Shown here piece after piece: positions 17,464-26,613 of a stretch of 64,000 nucleotides of DNA. Within the stretch, counting starts at the first letter, position 1; each line of letters opens with the position of its first letter. Made by a program: the position numbers and the translations under genes. Origin of the DNA: Paramesorhizobium endophyticum (GTDB lineage: Bacteria; Pseudomonadota; Alphaproteobacteria; Rhizobiales; Rhizobiaceae); the NCBI RefSeq assembly GCF_014640615.1, contig NZ_BMHH01000008.1:62001-126000 (forward strand), given 5' to 3'. The notes beneath the pieces are model-generated. The model saw only the letters and a program-made list of their open reading frames with translations, was not told where the DNA came from and did no database searches.

Positions 17464-18666
17464 CTACTGCTGGGCGAAGAGCGCCTCTAACTGTTGCATC
17501 ATTTGCTCGGAGGTAATCTGGCCTGTGAGCGCCTGCTGCATTGCCGTCTGCCATGCCGTATTGACGAATTCCGAGATCGCCGCGTTCTGTGGCAGGGCAT
17601 GCGCGAAGGGCAGCGACTGCACGGTTGCATCGACGAAGCGGCGCTCATGCAGCTTCCAATCGGCAGAACCGCTTTTGGTCGCGGTCATCTGCCCGGTCGC
17701 CTTGTTGAATTCGACGTTGTTCTGCCCCTCGGCCAGGAAGGAGATCCACTTCCACGCCGCGGCCTTTACCTGCGAAGAGGAGAAGATCGCGAGCGACTCA
17801 TCACCGTAGGACGTCCAGCGGCCACCGCCGCACTCGGGTACCGGCACCGCTGAAACCTTGTCGCCCAGTGTCTTCACCATGTCGCTCGACGAACCGATAT
17901 GATGGATCGTCATGGCCGTAATGCCCTTCTTGAAGGCGGCAGTGATTTCCTGGAAGCCGTCATTTGGTGCAGAGGGCGGGATGACCTTGTCCTTGCGGAA
18001 GAGGTCGACAAGCCATTGATTGGCGGCAATCGCCTGAGGCGCCGTCAGGCCGCCCGGCTCCAGCTTCGCGCCTTGCGACAGCACGAAGGCCCCCCATTGG
18101 TCCCAGCCGCCCTTGCCACCGCGCAAGCCGAAGCCATAGGTCGCCGGCGCCTTGGTCAGCTTGATCGCCGCGTTGCGGAACTCGTCGCAGGTTGCCGGTG
18201 GCTTGAGGCCGGCCTCACCGAAGAGGTCGGCACGATAATAGAGATAAAGCACGACATATTGGATCGGCAGGTAATATTGCTTGCCGTCCGGCCCTTTGTT
18301 GAGTTCAAGAAGGTTGTCGAGAAGATCGGCCTTGCCCGGCCAAGCGTCGATACGCTCGCCCAGAGGTTCGAGTGCGCCCATTTCCACAAGGCGCGGTTGG
18401 GCGAAGAGCTTTACCATCGCCGCATCCGGGGCATTCCCGCCGACCAGCGCAGTGTAGAGATTGTCGTAATAGCTATTCCACGGAACATTTTCCGCGTCGA
18501 TCTTGATTCCCGGATTGGCCGCTTCGAACCGCGCGACCAGATCGCCCATCGGGTTTTCCGGGTTATCGAAGTGATACCAAAAGCGAACGGTTTCCGCCGA
18601 GGCGGAATTTGTCAGGAGCGCAGTCGCCAACGCGAACCCGACCGCTAGTTTCCTCCAGATTTTCAT
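17464..18666 (-). CDS. extracellular sugar-binding protein, CUT1 (UgpB-like)
   Basis: 400 residues from the ATG at 18666 with a GGAGGAG site. Sec signal peptide MKIWRKLAVGFALATALL ending near ASA-E (about residue 24). The mature domain is a family-1 solute-binding fold; FWYHFDNPENPMGDL at its start recalls glycerol-3-phosphate receptor UgpB and other glycoside receptors. Flanked by the esterase-type hydrolase gene (25 bases upstream) and the permeases. Confidence 0.92.
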   Translation of the reverse strand: MKIWRKLAVGFALATALLTNSASAETVRFWYHFDNPENPMGDLVARFEAANPGIKIDAENVPWNSYYDNLYTALVGGNAPDAAMVKLFAQPRLVEMGALEPLGERIDAWPGKADLLDNLLELNKGPDGKQYYLPIQYVVLYLYYRADLFGEAGLKPPATCDEFRNAAIKLTKAPATYGFGLRGGKGGWDQWGAFVLSQGAKLEPGGLTAPQAIAANQWLVDLFRKDKVIPPSAPNDGFQEITAAFKKGITAMTIHHIGSSSDMVKTLGDKVSAVPVPECGGGRWTSYGDESLAIFSSSQVKAAAWKWISFLAEGQNNVEFNKATGQMTATKSGSADWKLHERRFVDATVQSLPFAHALPQNAAISEFVNTAWQTAMQQALTGQITSEQMMQQLEALFAQQ

Positions 18667-18691
18667 GCCATCTCCTCCCTTGAAAACGCAA

Positions 18692-19672
18692 TCAGGTTGC
18701 GCCAGCCATCCTTCTTGCGCCAGATCCGGCTGCCGCAAGCGCCTCCCGCGCCGCGACAAGATCGAGTGTATTTTGCAAGAAGCCATGCGTGACGCCCGGC
18801 ACAATTGATAGCGCCTCGTTTCGCCCGAGCTTTTTCAGGCGCTCGTGCAACATCACGCTATCGGAAAGCAGCGGATCGACACCCGCCGCCATCAGATGAA
18901 GCGGCGGCAGGGCTGCGAGGGCCTCATCCGCTGCTTGAAGAGGACAAGCCAGGATGTCGGTGGAAAGGTCACGATCACCAGCATACCACTGCCAGTAGCG
19001 CCGCATCTTGGCGGTCGTTAGTCCCGGCCCATCCTCGAATTCGCGGTAGGATTTCGTATGAAAGTTGTTGGCGTAGGTTCCATAGAAAAGAAGCGCGCCG
19101 GTTATCGACGGATGCCCCACGAGCTGTTCATGAAGCATCGCTGCGAGCACCAGGTTTGCGCCAGCGGAATCCCCGGCGAGGATAAGCGGACCGGTCGTCG
19201 CACCGAACGAGGGCAAGCCGACCAAAGCTGCGCGGATTACTGCAATAACGTCCAACAGACCCGCCGGATAGGGGTGTTCCGGCGCCAGACGATAGTCCGG
19301 CACCAACACCGGCATGCCGCATTCGAGCGCAAGGACGCGCGCGCACCGCTCATGCGTCTCCGGGCTGCAAAAGGCGAAGCCGCCGCCATGGACGAAGAGA
19401 ACCGCGCCCTTCTCCGCTCCGCGCGGCAAGAGCACCTTGACGCGCACCCGCGCGGAACCAAGCTCGCAATCCGGATGGACATAGATCTCTGCAATCTTGG
19501 CCATCGCAGGCAAATCAACATTCCAGCGGCGGTTGGTTTTTGCCGCAAGCGCGCGGCCCTCGGCTGGTGGAAGCATAGTCGGATCAGGCTGCGGCCCGGA
19601 TTCAGCTGCGACGCGAGCGAGGAGCGTCGCCATTTCCGGTGAGAGCATGTCGATGTTGAGTATCCCGCTCAT
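18692..19672 (-). CDS. alpha/beta hydrolase, hormone-sensitive lipase type
   Basis: 326 residues with the HSL-family oxyanion motif HGGGFAF, nucleophile elbow GDSAGANL, acid in AGVDPLLSD and His in GVTHGF. No signal peptide is seen, so it acts in the cytoplasm. It sits between the GntR regulator (four-base overlap at 19669-19672) and the sugar-binding protein. It probably removes an acyl group or opens a lactone of the imported sugar; acetylated sugars are a plausible but unproven substrate. Confidence 0.9.
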   Translation of the reverse strand: MSGILNIDMLSPEMATLLARVAAESGPQPDPTMLPPAEGRALAAKTNRRWNVDLPAMAKIAEIYVHPDCELGSARVRVKVLLPRGAEKGAVLFVHGGGFAFCSPETHERCARVLALECGMPVLVPDYRLAPEHPYPAGLLDVIAVIRAALVGLPSFGATTGPLILAGDSAGANLVLAAMLHEQLVGHPSITGALLFYGTYANNFHTKSYREFEDGPGLTTAKMRRYWQWYAGDRDLSTDILACPLQAADEALAALPPLHLMAAGVDPLLSDSVMLHERLKKLGRNEALSIVPGVTHGFLQNTLDLVAAREALAAAGSGARRMAGAT

Positions 19673-20355
19673 TGGCCAACATCCGAGAAGATGTCGGGAC
19701 CGAAATCGACAATCGTCGCGATATGGTGGCGCAACGCCGCGCTTGCCTTCCCAACGTCCATGCTTTCAATCACCTCGATGATCGAGCCATGGCGGTGAGC
19801 GGTCGCCACAAGGTCGCGCGACGCAGTGCTGCGGGAAATCTTGAAACGGTGATTATGTACCAAACAGCGATGAAGGATCGGATCCAGCGCCGGAAGCTGC
19901 GCATCCTGGAAGATGCGACGATGGAAATCCCTGTCCAGAGAGGCAAGCTCAAGCTCGTCGTCAGCCGTCGCTGCGTGAAGCATTTCAGACAAGAGCGCCC
20001 TCAAGTCCGAAACGAGTGTACGGCTGGGCGCTTGCAAGACCCGAACGATGCCGTTGCATTCGATCTGCTGACGCACCCGGAACATTTCCACAGCCTCGGC
20101 TTCCGTGCATTCGGAAACCTGTGTGCCTCGATGACCCTGCCGGCGCACCAGCCCCTCTTCTTGCAGTTGGAGAAGCGCCTCACGCACCGTGCCCTGGCTA
20201 CAGGAAAAATGTGTCGCTAGATCCAGTTCTGTCAGAGCCGTTCCGGGCGGAAGCACACCCAGCATGATATCGCGCTTGAGGGCATTGAAAGCGGCAGTAG
20301 ACTTTGCCGGCTTCGGCGAACTGCGCGCATTGAGCGAGGTAGGAAAATAGGTCAT
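19669..20355 (-). CDS. GntR-family regulator, FCD subfamily
   Basis: 228 residues from the ATG at 20355; a start at 20394 is also open but would run into the operator-like site. Winged helix with TALTELDLATHFSCSQGTVR (about 39-58), C-terminal FCD domain with His in DFHRRIFQD and LRHHIATI. First gene of the minus-strand hydrolase-CUT1-epimerase operon and divergent from the ATPase gene, so it can control both directions from one site. Confidence 0.9.
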   Translation of the reverse strand: MTYFPTSLNARSSPKPAKSTAAFNALKRDIMLGVLPPGTALTELDLATHFSCSQGTVREALLQLQEEGLVRRQGHRGTQVSECTEAEAVEMFRVRQQIECNGIVRVLQAPSRTLVSDLRALLSEMLHAATADDELELASLDRDFHRRIFQDAQLPALDPILHRCLVHNHRFKISRSTASRDLVATAHRHGSIIEVIESMDVGKASAALRHHIATIVDFGPDIFSDVGQ

Positions 20356-20388
20356 CAATCCGTTCGCGGAGTTGCCAATTGTCACTAT

Positions 20389-20414
20389 TATCATTATCGA
20401 TATTGATAACGATA
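20389..20414. promoter_or_regulatory. divergent operator with four TATC/GATA half-sites
   Basis: The sequence reads TATC-2-TATC-6-GATA-2-GATA, a perfectly symmetric arrangement of four half-sites. It lies 33 bases before the GntR ATG and 42 bases before the ATPase GTG, so it can regulate both transcripts. The most likely binder is the adjacent GntR protein. Confidence 0.55.
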
Positions 20415-20456
20415 CTAAACGTCAAGAGACCAGCCGGCCTTTGGGAGGAAGAAATC

Positions 20457-21536
20457 GTGACGGCAATCCACTTGAAGCAGATCCGGAAAACTTACAGCTC
20501 GCTACAAGTCGTCCACGACGTGAATATAAGCATTGCAAGCGGCGAGTTTCTGGTCCTTGTCGGACCTTCCGGCTGTGGCAAGTCCACCCTTTTGCGCATG
20601 ATTGCAGGTCTTGAGGAGATTTCCGGTGGAGTTCTCGAAATTGGTGGAAAGGTGGCCAACGCGTTGCCGCCATCCGACCGCGACATTGCCATGGTCTTCC
20701 AGGACTATGCGCTTTATCCGCACATGAGCGTGCGGGAGAACATGGCCTTCGGTCTGAAGATGCGAGGTACGGCGGAGGGCATAATCGACCGCCGCGTTTC
20801 GTACGCTGCGGAGATGCTCAAAATCCAGCCGTTTCTGGATCGGAAACCTGCCCAGCTTTCCGGCGGGCAGCGCCAGCGCGTCGCCATGGGGCGGGCGATT
20901 GTGCGCGAACCCTGCGCCTTCCTATTCGACGAACCCCTTTCCAATCTTGATGCGGCATTGCGCGTCGAAATGCGCCTGGAAATCGCCAAACTGCATCATC
21001 GTATGAAGGCGACAACCATTTATGTCACGCATGACCAAGTGGAAGCGATGACGCTGGCAGACCGTATCGTCGTCCTGAATGCAGGCACGATCGAGCAGAT
21101 CGGACAACCGCTTGAGCTTTATCATCAACCGGAAAGCCTTTTTGTCGCCTGCTTCATTGGCAGCCCGACAATGAATACCATACCCGTCACGCTCGTAACG
21201 GATGGTAGCAGCAATGCGATACGCATGAGGGAGCGCACCATACCTTTGACAGGCAAATCCGGGCGACCTATTTCCGCCGGGGAAGCCATCCTTGGCATCC
21301 GGCCGGAAGACCTTGCCATCTGTCCGAAGGAGGATGCATGGTTCAGCGGCGAACTTGCTGTTGCCGAACGGCTGGGTAGCCAAACTTATGGTTATGTGGA
21401 AATAGGCGAGGCACGCATGTTGACCGTGGAATTTCCCCGCCACATGCGGATCGATGTGGGTGAGAGGATTCACGTCCGGCCAAACCCGGAGGCGATCCAT
21501 CTCTTCGACACCAGTTCTGGCCTGCGGAAGAATTGA
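20457..21536 (+). CDS. sugar ABC transporter ATPase, MalK/UgpC type
   Basis: 359 residues from a GTG at 20457 with GGGAGGAAG immediately upstream (20442-20450). Walker A GPSGCGKST (36-44), signature LSGGQRQR, Walker B FLFDEPLSNLD, switch YVTHDQ, then a C-terminal TOBE/OB region of about 120 residues as in MalK and UgpC. It energises the divergently encoded CUT1 permeases. As the only CUT1 ATPase in the window it may also serve the ATPase-less operon at 1-6000. Confidence 0.94.
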   Translation: MTAIHLKQIRKTYSSLQVVHDVNISIASGEFLVLVGPSGCGKSTLLRMIAGLEEISGGVLEIGGKVANALPPSDRDIAMVFQDYALYPHMSVRENMAFGLKMRGTAEGIIDRRVSYAAEMLKIQPFLDRKPAQLSGGQRQRVAMGRAIVREPCAFLFDEPLSNLDAALRVEMRLEIAKLHHRMKATTIYVTHDQVEAMTLADRIVVLNAGTIEQIGQPLELYHQPESLFVACFIGSPTMNTIPVTLVTDGSSNAIRMRERTIPLTGKSGRPISAGEAILGIRPEDLAICPKEDAWFSGELAVAERLGSQTYGYVEIGEARMLTVEFPRHMRIDVGERIHVRPNPEAIHLFDTSSGLRKN

Positions 21537-21821
21537 AATCACCCAGACGCCCGACGATAGCCGCTGGACGGCTGAAACGCCATAGGAGCACCGCATCCCT
21601 CCAACGCCGTCCTTAGGGTTTGCCTAATATTGGCTCTGGCTCTGCATTCGTCGAGTTCTACCCGCACGACCTTGGATTTTGAACAGTTCCACTGCAACGG
21701 CAGCGTCATGTTTCTTTCCAAAATGTAAGAAAATCAGAAATTGATGTATTTGCAAACATTGGTCCATCTTGCAGATCGGGATAGATCGCATTAACCACAG
21801 CCCATTCTTTTGGAGATTTTT
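21537..21821. other. intergenic region between ATPase and LysR genes
   Basis: No confirmed gene. On the minus strand, 21539-21709 is open for 56 residues from an ATG with GGAAAG upstream (MTLPLQWNCSK at its start, SSGYRRASG at its end); I do not recognise it and it may be chance. The stretch before 21810 presumably holds the promoter of the LysR gene. Confidence 0.3.
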
Positions 21822-22718
21822 ATGGCAGGTGGACGCCAATCGATGCCGCCGCTCAATGCGCTCGTTGTGTTCGATAGCGCCGCGCGGCTTGGCAGTTTTT
21901 CGCGCGCTGGTCTGGAGCTTGGCCTGACCCAGAGCGCAGTGAGCCGACAGATTGGCAAACTGGAAGCCTTTATCGGCTCGAAGCTTTTCAACCGCCTGCC
22001 CGCCGGTGTTCATCTGACCACGATGGGCGAAAGCTACGCGTCCGACGTGAGCCGTTTGCTCGGCGATTTGACTGCAGTAACTGACGGTCTGCGCGCATGG
22101 ACGGGCCCGAGGCAGATCACCATCGCCTGCTCGCGGGGAATTGCCGATCAATGGCTTCTGTCGCGCGTCGGGATGCTCAAAGCGGAAATTCCCGGCATCG
22201 AAATTCGGCTGCGCGTTACCGACGATGTCGCGCATTTACGCCTGGACGAATTTGACCTCGCACTTTTCTACCGCAAGGAGCGCCCTATTGGGGTAAACCT
22301 GACAGTGCTCGCACGTGAAGAGGTTGTTCCGGTTTCGGCCCCCGGCACCCCAAATATCATGGAGCAAGAAAGGCCGGTTTTCCTCTCGATAGAAGACACA
22401 ATGCGGGAATGGCAAGGCTGGCCGGAATGGTGGCAGGATGCCCGCCTCTCCCCTCCTCCGGGCGCTTTGGAGTGGCGTCTTGGGGACTACGGCTTGTGTG
22501 TCTCCGCTGCCATCCAGGGGATAGGCATTACGCTGGGCTGGACCTGGCTCATCAAAGAACAGCTCGCCGCCGGAACACTTGTGCCCGTACACGACCATAT
22601 GATGCGATCTGACGCCTATTTCTATCTGATGCGGCCAGCCGACCGCCATCAACGCAAAATTGTGCGCGAAGTGTCCGACTGGCTGATCACCAGCAATGGC
22701 GCAGACGTGATCACATAG
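21822..22718 (+). CDS. LysR-family regulator, GcvA-like
   Basis: 298 residues from the ATG at 21822 with TGGAGA six bases before; a TTG at 21810 is in frame but less likely. Helix-turn-helix with GSFSRAGLELGLTQSAVSRQ (about 25-44), then an effector-binding domain resembling GcvA-type regulators. It is separated from the peptide-import operon only by a short membrane-protein gene on the opposite strand. Its target is not evident. Confidence 0.9.
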   Translation: MAGGRQSMPPLNALVVFDSAARLGSFSRAGLELGLTQSAVSRQIGKLEAFIGSKLFNRLPAGVHLTTMGESYASDVSRLLGDLTAVTDGLRAWTGPRQITIACSRGIADQWLLSRVGMLKAEIPGIEIRLRVTDDVAHLRLDEFDLALFYRKERPIGVNLTVLAREEVVPVSAPGTPNIMEQERPVFLSIEDTMREWQGWPEWWQDARLSPPPGALEWRLGDYGLCVSAAIQGIGITLGWTWLIKEQLAAGTLVPVHDHMMRSDAYFYLMRPADRHQRKIVREVSDWLITSNGADVIT

Positions 22719-22730
22719 AAGCAATGAGGC

Positions 22731-23000
22731 TTATTCGGCAGGCGCCGTCGCGGCGCGGCGGCGACCCATCACGCGGAAACGCACATAACCAATGATTGTA
22801 AAGGCAAGCCACGCGATTTGCGTGATGATCGAACCCAGATTGAAGTTCCACGAAAGTGAATAGATCAACGCTACCCCGCCAAGGATATTGAGCACAGTGA
22901 TGATGGAATCGTCCACCGTGTAAATGCGCAGCTGGATCAGGGCATAAGCAGAAAGATAAAACACCGCGCCCAACAAGCCAACAATATCCGGCAAGCCCAT
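22731..23000 (-). CDS. small membrane protein, CBU_0592-like
   Basis: 89 residues from the ATG at 23000, which has GGAG seven bases upstream; an ATG at 23042 would add 14 residues but lacks a ribosome site. Three hydrophobic segments and a basic tail (GRRRAATAP). The arrangement GLLGAVFYLSAYALIQ, then LNILGGVALIYSL, matches the small CBU_0592-type membrane family of unknown function. It stands alone, convergent with the LysR gene. Confidence 0.65.
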   Translation of the reverse strand: MGLPDIVGLLGAVFYLSAYALIQLRIYTVDDSIITVLNILGGVALIYSLSWNFNLGSIITQIAWLAFTIIGYVRFRVMGRRRAATAPAE

Positions 23001-23264
23001 TTTGATCTCCACGATCAGCAAGAATTCAATCGCAGAAGCCATTTCTTTTTAGGAAAGAATACGTCTCCGCAGATCACTGTGGAGTGGTCCTTTATTCCTG
23101 TTCGCGCAAAAACCAAGATATCCATTTCGCATGGGGGCATGCATAAAAGTCATATCAGGAATGCCTCTGGACCCTTGAAAAGGGGAGTGCGAGGGCTGGT
23201 CCAACCGACAAAATCGATTTAGCTATGCGTTAAATGCAAGATAAGACTTCAATAGGGGTAACGC

Positions 23265-24842
23265 ATGACTGACCGTAAAAACGATTTCAACCTCACACGC
23301 CGTACGTTCGTGGCGGGCGCCGCAGGCCTTGGCCTTGTTGCCGTTACCGGCACGAGCGGCCTGATCACCTCGCCGGCAGCCGCTGCGGGAGACAGCGCGC
23401 CAAAGAAAGGCGGGGTTCTCAAGCTCGGGATCGGCGGCGGCAGCACCACCGACAATTTCGACCCACGCCTTCTTAAGGATTGGGTGCCGGTTAATCAGGC
23501 TTACATGCTGATGAACGGCCTCGTGGAAATCGACGCCAGCAACAAGGCTATCCCTGAGCTATTCGAAAGCTGGGAACCGTCCGCCGACGCCAAGGAGTGG
23601 AACTTCAAGGTCCGTCAGGGCGTAACTTTCCACAACGGCAAGACGCTGGACGCTGACGACATCATCTACTCGATCAACCTGCATCGCGGTGAAACCGCGT
23701 CGGCTGCGCGTGCGCTCGCTGCAGAATTTGCCGATGTGACCAAGGACGGCAATGACAAGGTCAAGATCACGCTGAAGAGCGGCAATGCCGATCTGCCTTA
23801 CATCCTTTCCGACTACCACTTCCTCGTGGTTCCAAAGGACTGGACCGATTTCAACAAGCCTGTTGGCACCGGGCCTTTCGTATTTGAGCGTTTCCAGCCG
23901 GGCGTTCGCGCCCGCTTCACCCGCAATGAAAGCTACTGGAAGCCAGACACGGCCTGGGTCGATGCGGTTGAAGTCATCGTCATCAATGACGTTTCTGCCC
24001 GCACCAACGCGATGATGTCCGGTCAGGTTCACGCCATCAACCAGCTCGACTTCAAGACCGTCGATCTCTTGAAGCGCAATCCGAACCTCAACATCGTCCA
24101 GTCGGCGAGTGGCCAGCACTTCTCGTTCCTGATGGATTGCACGCAAGCGCCATTCACCGACAACAATGTCCGTCTGGCCGTCAAATACGCAATCGACCGT
24201 GAGCAACTGCTCAAGACTGCCCTGCGTGGCTATGGACGCCTGGGCAACGACAACCCGATCCCAAGCTCGGACCCGTTCTTCAATGCAGAACTGCCGCAGC
24301 GCGCTTATGATCCTGAAAAGGCGAAATTCTACCTCAAGCAGGCAGGTCTCGATACGCTTTCAATCCAGCTCGCCGCTTCTGACGCAGCCTTCACCGGCGC
24401 TGTCGATGCGGCTGCTATCTTCCGCACCGCTGCTGCAAAGTCCGGTATCGATCTCAACATCAAGCGTGAGCCGGCTGACGGCTACTGGGACAATGTCTGG
24501 ATGAAGGCTCCGTTCTGCATGTCGTATCGCGGTGGCCGTCCGACTGCCGATCTGGCGCTGTCGGTTGCCTATGCATCGACCGCCTCGCAGAACGACACCC
24601 ATTGGAAAAATGCTGATTTCGACGCCAAGCTGCTCGAAGCCCGCGGAATGCTGGATCAGGCGAAGCGGAAGGAAGTCTATGCTGAACTGCAGGCGCTGAT
24701 CAGCAATGATGGCGGGGCGCTGATCCCGATGTTCGGTGATTATCTCGATGCCACGTCCAAGAAAGTGAAGGGCGTCACCACCCATCCCATGTTCAACCTC
24801 ATGGGTGCGCGTCTCGCCGAAAAAGTCTGGCTGGATGCATAA
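23265..24842 (+). CDS. peptide ABC transporter binding protein (family 5), Tat-type signal
   Basis: 525 residues. The N-terminus has a twin-arginine motif (LTRRTFVAG, about 10-18) and a long Ala/Gly hydrophobic stretch ending near PAAAAG, so export is probably by Tat. The mature part has the DppA/OppA-type fold, including FNFDPR-like DNFDPRLLKDW and the WNFKVRQGVTFHNG motif. An AGGGGT ribosome site precedes the ATG. First gene of an operon with two permeases, a fused ATPase and a hydrolase; the stop overlaps the next ATG by one base. Confidence 0.94.
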   Translation: MTDRKNDFNLTRRTFVAGAAGLGLVAVTGTSGLITSPAAAAGDSAPKKGGVLKLGIGGGSTTDNFDPRLLKDWVPVNQAYMLMNGLVEIDASNKAIPELFESWEPSADAKEWNFKVRQGVTFHNGKTLDADDIIYSINLHRGETASAARALAAEFADVTKDGNDKVKITLKSGNADLPYILSDYHFLVVPKDWTDFNKPVGTGPFVFERFQPGVRARFTRNESYWKPDTAWVDAVEVIVINDVSARTNAMMSGQVHAINQLDFKTVDLLKRNPNLNIVQSASGQHFSFLMDCTQAPFTDNNVRLAVKYAIDREQLLKTALRGYGRLGNDNPIPSSDPFFNAELPQRAYDPEKAKFYLKQAGLDTLSIQLAASDAAFTGAVDAAAIFRTAAAKSGIDLNIKREPADGYWDNVWMKAPFCMSYRGGRPTADLALSVAYASTASQNDTHWKNADFDAKLLEARGMLDQAKRKEVYAELQALISNDGGALIPMFGDYLDATSKKVKGVTTHPMFNLMGARLAEKVWLDA

Positions 24843-25789
24843 TGCTCGTTCTTATCCTTAAGCGTGTAGGGCTCGGGGCCCTCACGCTTCTCCTCGTGTC
24901 GGCGTTGATTTTCGCCGGCACGCAGATCCTGCCAGGTGACGTTGCCTCCGCAATCCTCGGCCAGAATGCAACGCCTGAAGCGCTTGCCACCTTGCGCGCG
25001 AGCCTTGGTCTCGATCAACCGCTTCTGGTGCGTTATTTCTCGTGGCTTGCCGGTTTCGTGACCGGCGACCTTGGCGCCTCGCTTGCCAATCAGCAGCCGG
25101 TTGCCGATCTCGTGTGGCCACGTTTCTGGAACACGATGGCGCTGGCTGCGCTGGCTGCCGTCATCAGCGTTCCAATCGCCATCATTCTTGGTCTCGTCAC
25201 GGCCGTGAAGCGCGGCGGCCTGTTTGACCGGGTTGTGAACGTCGTGGCGCTCGCTTTCGTTTCGCTGCCTGAATATTTCCTCGGCCTGTTGCTGATCCTG
25301 TTTCTGTCAATCCGCTTCAACCTGCTGCCGAGCCTTGCCGACACCTATGAAGGCATGTCCTTCCTTGATTGGCTGCAGGCGATGGCCCTGCCCGCGCTGA
25401 CGTTGGTTCTCGTCACGGTTGCGCAGGTGATGCGCATGACGCGCACCGCCGTTCTGTCGGTCATGGATCAGGCCTATGTGGAAACGGCATATCTCAAGGG
25501 TCTGCGCACCAAGCGCGTCGTGACCAGGCACGCACTGCCAAACGCGGCTGCGCCAATCGTCAATGTGGTGGCGTTCAATATCGCTTACCTCATCACCGGC
25601 GTGGTGCTTGTCGAAGCCGTCTTCAACTATAACGGCCTTGGCCGTTTCATGGTTGACGCCGTTTCCAAGCGTGACCTTCCGCTCGTACAAGCTGCGGCCC
25701 TCCTTTTCGGCGCGGCCTATGTCATTCTCAATATCATCGCTGATGTCGCTGCCATCACGCTCAATCCGCGCCTGAGGCACCCCCGATGA
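24842..25789 (+). CDS. peptide ABC transporter permease, DppB-like
   Basis: 315 residues with six membrane segments, the first directly at the N-terminus, and the conserved RTAVLSVMDQAYVETAYLKG docking loop followed by RHALPNA. First permease of the importer; it overlaps both neighbours (one base with the binding protein, four bases ATGA with the DppC-like gene). Confidence 0.94.
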   Translation: MLVLILKRVGLGALTLLLVSALIFAGTQILPGDVASAILGQNATPEALATLRASLGLDQPLLVRYFSWLAGFVTGDLGASLANQQPVADLVWPRFWNTMALAALAAVISVPIAIILGLVTAVKRGGLFDRVVNVVALAFVSLPEYFLGLLLILFLSIRFNLLPSLADTYEGMSFLDWLQAMALPALTLVLVTVAQVMRMTRTAVLSVMDQAYVETAYLKGLRTKRVVTRHALPNAAAPIVNVVAFNIAYLITGVVLVEAVFNYNGLGRFMVDAVSKRDLPLVQAAALLFGAAYVILNIIADVAAITLNPRLRHPR

Positions 25790-26613
25790 AGACAATGAAA
25801 AAATCCATCCCCCTGACGGCGTGGGTCGGTCTCGCCATCGTTACGATCTTTCTGCTGATGTTTCTGTTCGGCCCGTTGATCGCGCCCTATGGTCAGGAAG
25901 AAATCGTCGGCGCTCCGTTTGATCTGCCATCCGCACAGTTCTGGTTCGGTCTTGATCAAAATGGCCGTGATATGCTCTCGCGCCTTCTCTTCGGCGCGCA
26001 GATGTCCATCGGCGTTTCGCTTGCGGCATCGCTGCTTTCGTTCAGCGTTGGCGTGCCGCTCGGCTTCCTTGCCGCCATTTTCGGCGGCTGGGTCGATACG
26101 GTCCTGTCGCGTATTGTCGATACCGTCATGTGCATTCCGGTGCTCATTTCCGCACTCGTCATCCTGCAAGCGCTTGGTTCCTCGCTGCCGGTTCTGATAA
26201 TCACCATCGCATTGCTTGATTCCACACGCGTCTTCCGTTTGGCGCGTATCGTGGCGCAGGGCGTCAATGTGCTGGAATATGCCGAAACCGCGCGTCTTCG
26301 CGGCGAAGGTCTTGGCTGGCTGATCTGGCGTGAAATCCTGCCTAACACGCTGTCGCCGCTGATCGCGGAATTTGGCCTGCGTTTCTGCTTCACCTTCCTC
26401 TTCGTCGCCGGCCTGTCATTCCTCGGCCTCGGCATCCAGCCTCCTTTTGCAGACTGGGGCGGGATGGTGAAAGATAACCAGCAGGCTATTCTTTACGGCC
26501 TTTACGCGCCGCTGTTCCCTGCGGCTGCGATCGCCATCCTCACGGTTGGCGTCAACCTCGTCGTGGACTGGCTTCTGGCCGGACGCACGGCCACGCAGGG
26601 AGCGGATCGATGA
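25786..26613 (+). CDS. peptide ABC transporter permease, DppC-like
   Basis: 275 residues with an N-terminal membrane anchor, the FGLDQNGRDMLSRLLFG motif typical of DppC/OppC and an EAA-type loop (YAETARLRGEG). Overlaps the DppB-like stop and the ATPase start by four bases each. Confidence 0.94.
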   Translation: MKTMKKSIPLTAWVGLAIVTIFLLMFLFGPLIAPYGQEEIVGAPFDLPSAQFWFGLDQNGRDMLSRLLFGAQMSIGVSLAASLLSFSVGVPLGFLAAIFGGWVDTVLSRIVDTVMCIPVLISALVILQALGSSLPVLIITIALLDSTRVFRLARIVAQGVNVLEYAETARLRGEGLGWLIWREILPNTLSPLIAEFGLRFCFTFLFVAGLSFLGLGIQPPFADWGGMVKDNQQAILYGLYAPLFPAAAIAILTVGVNLVVDWLLAGRTATQGADR

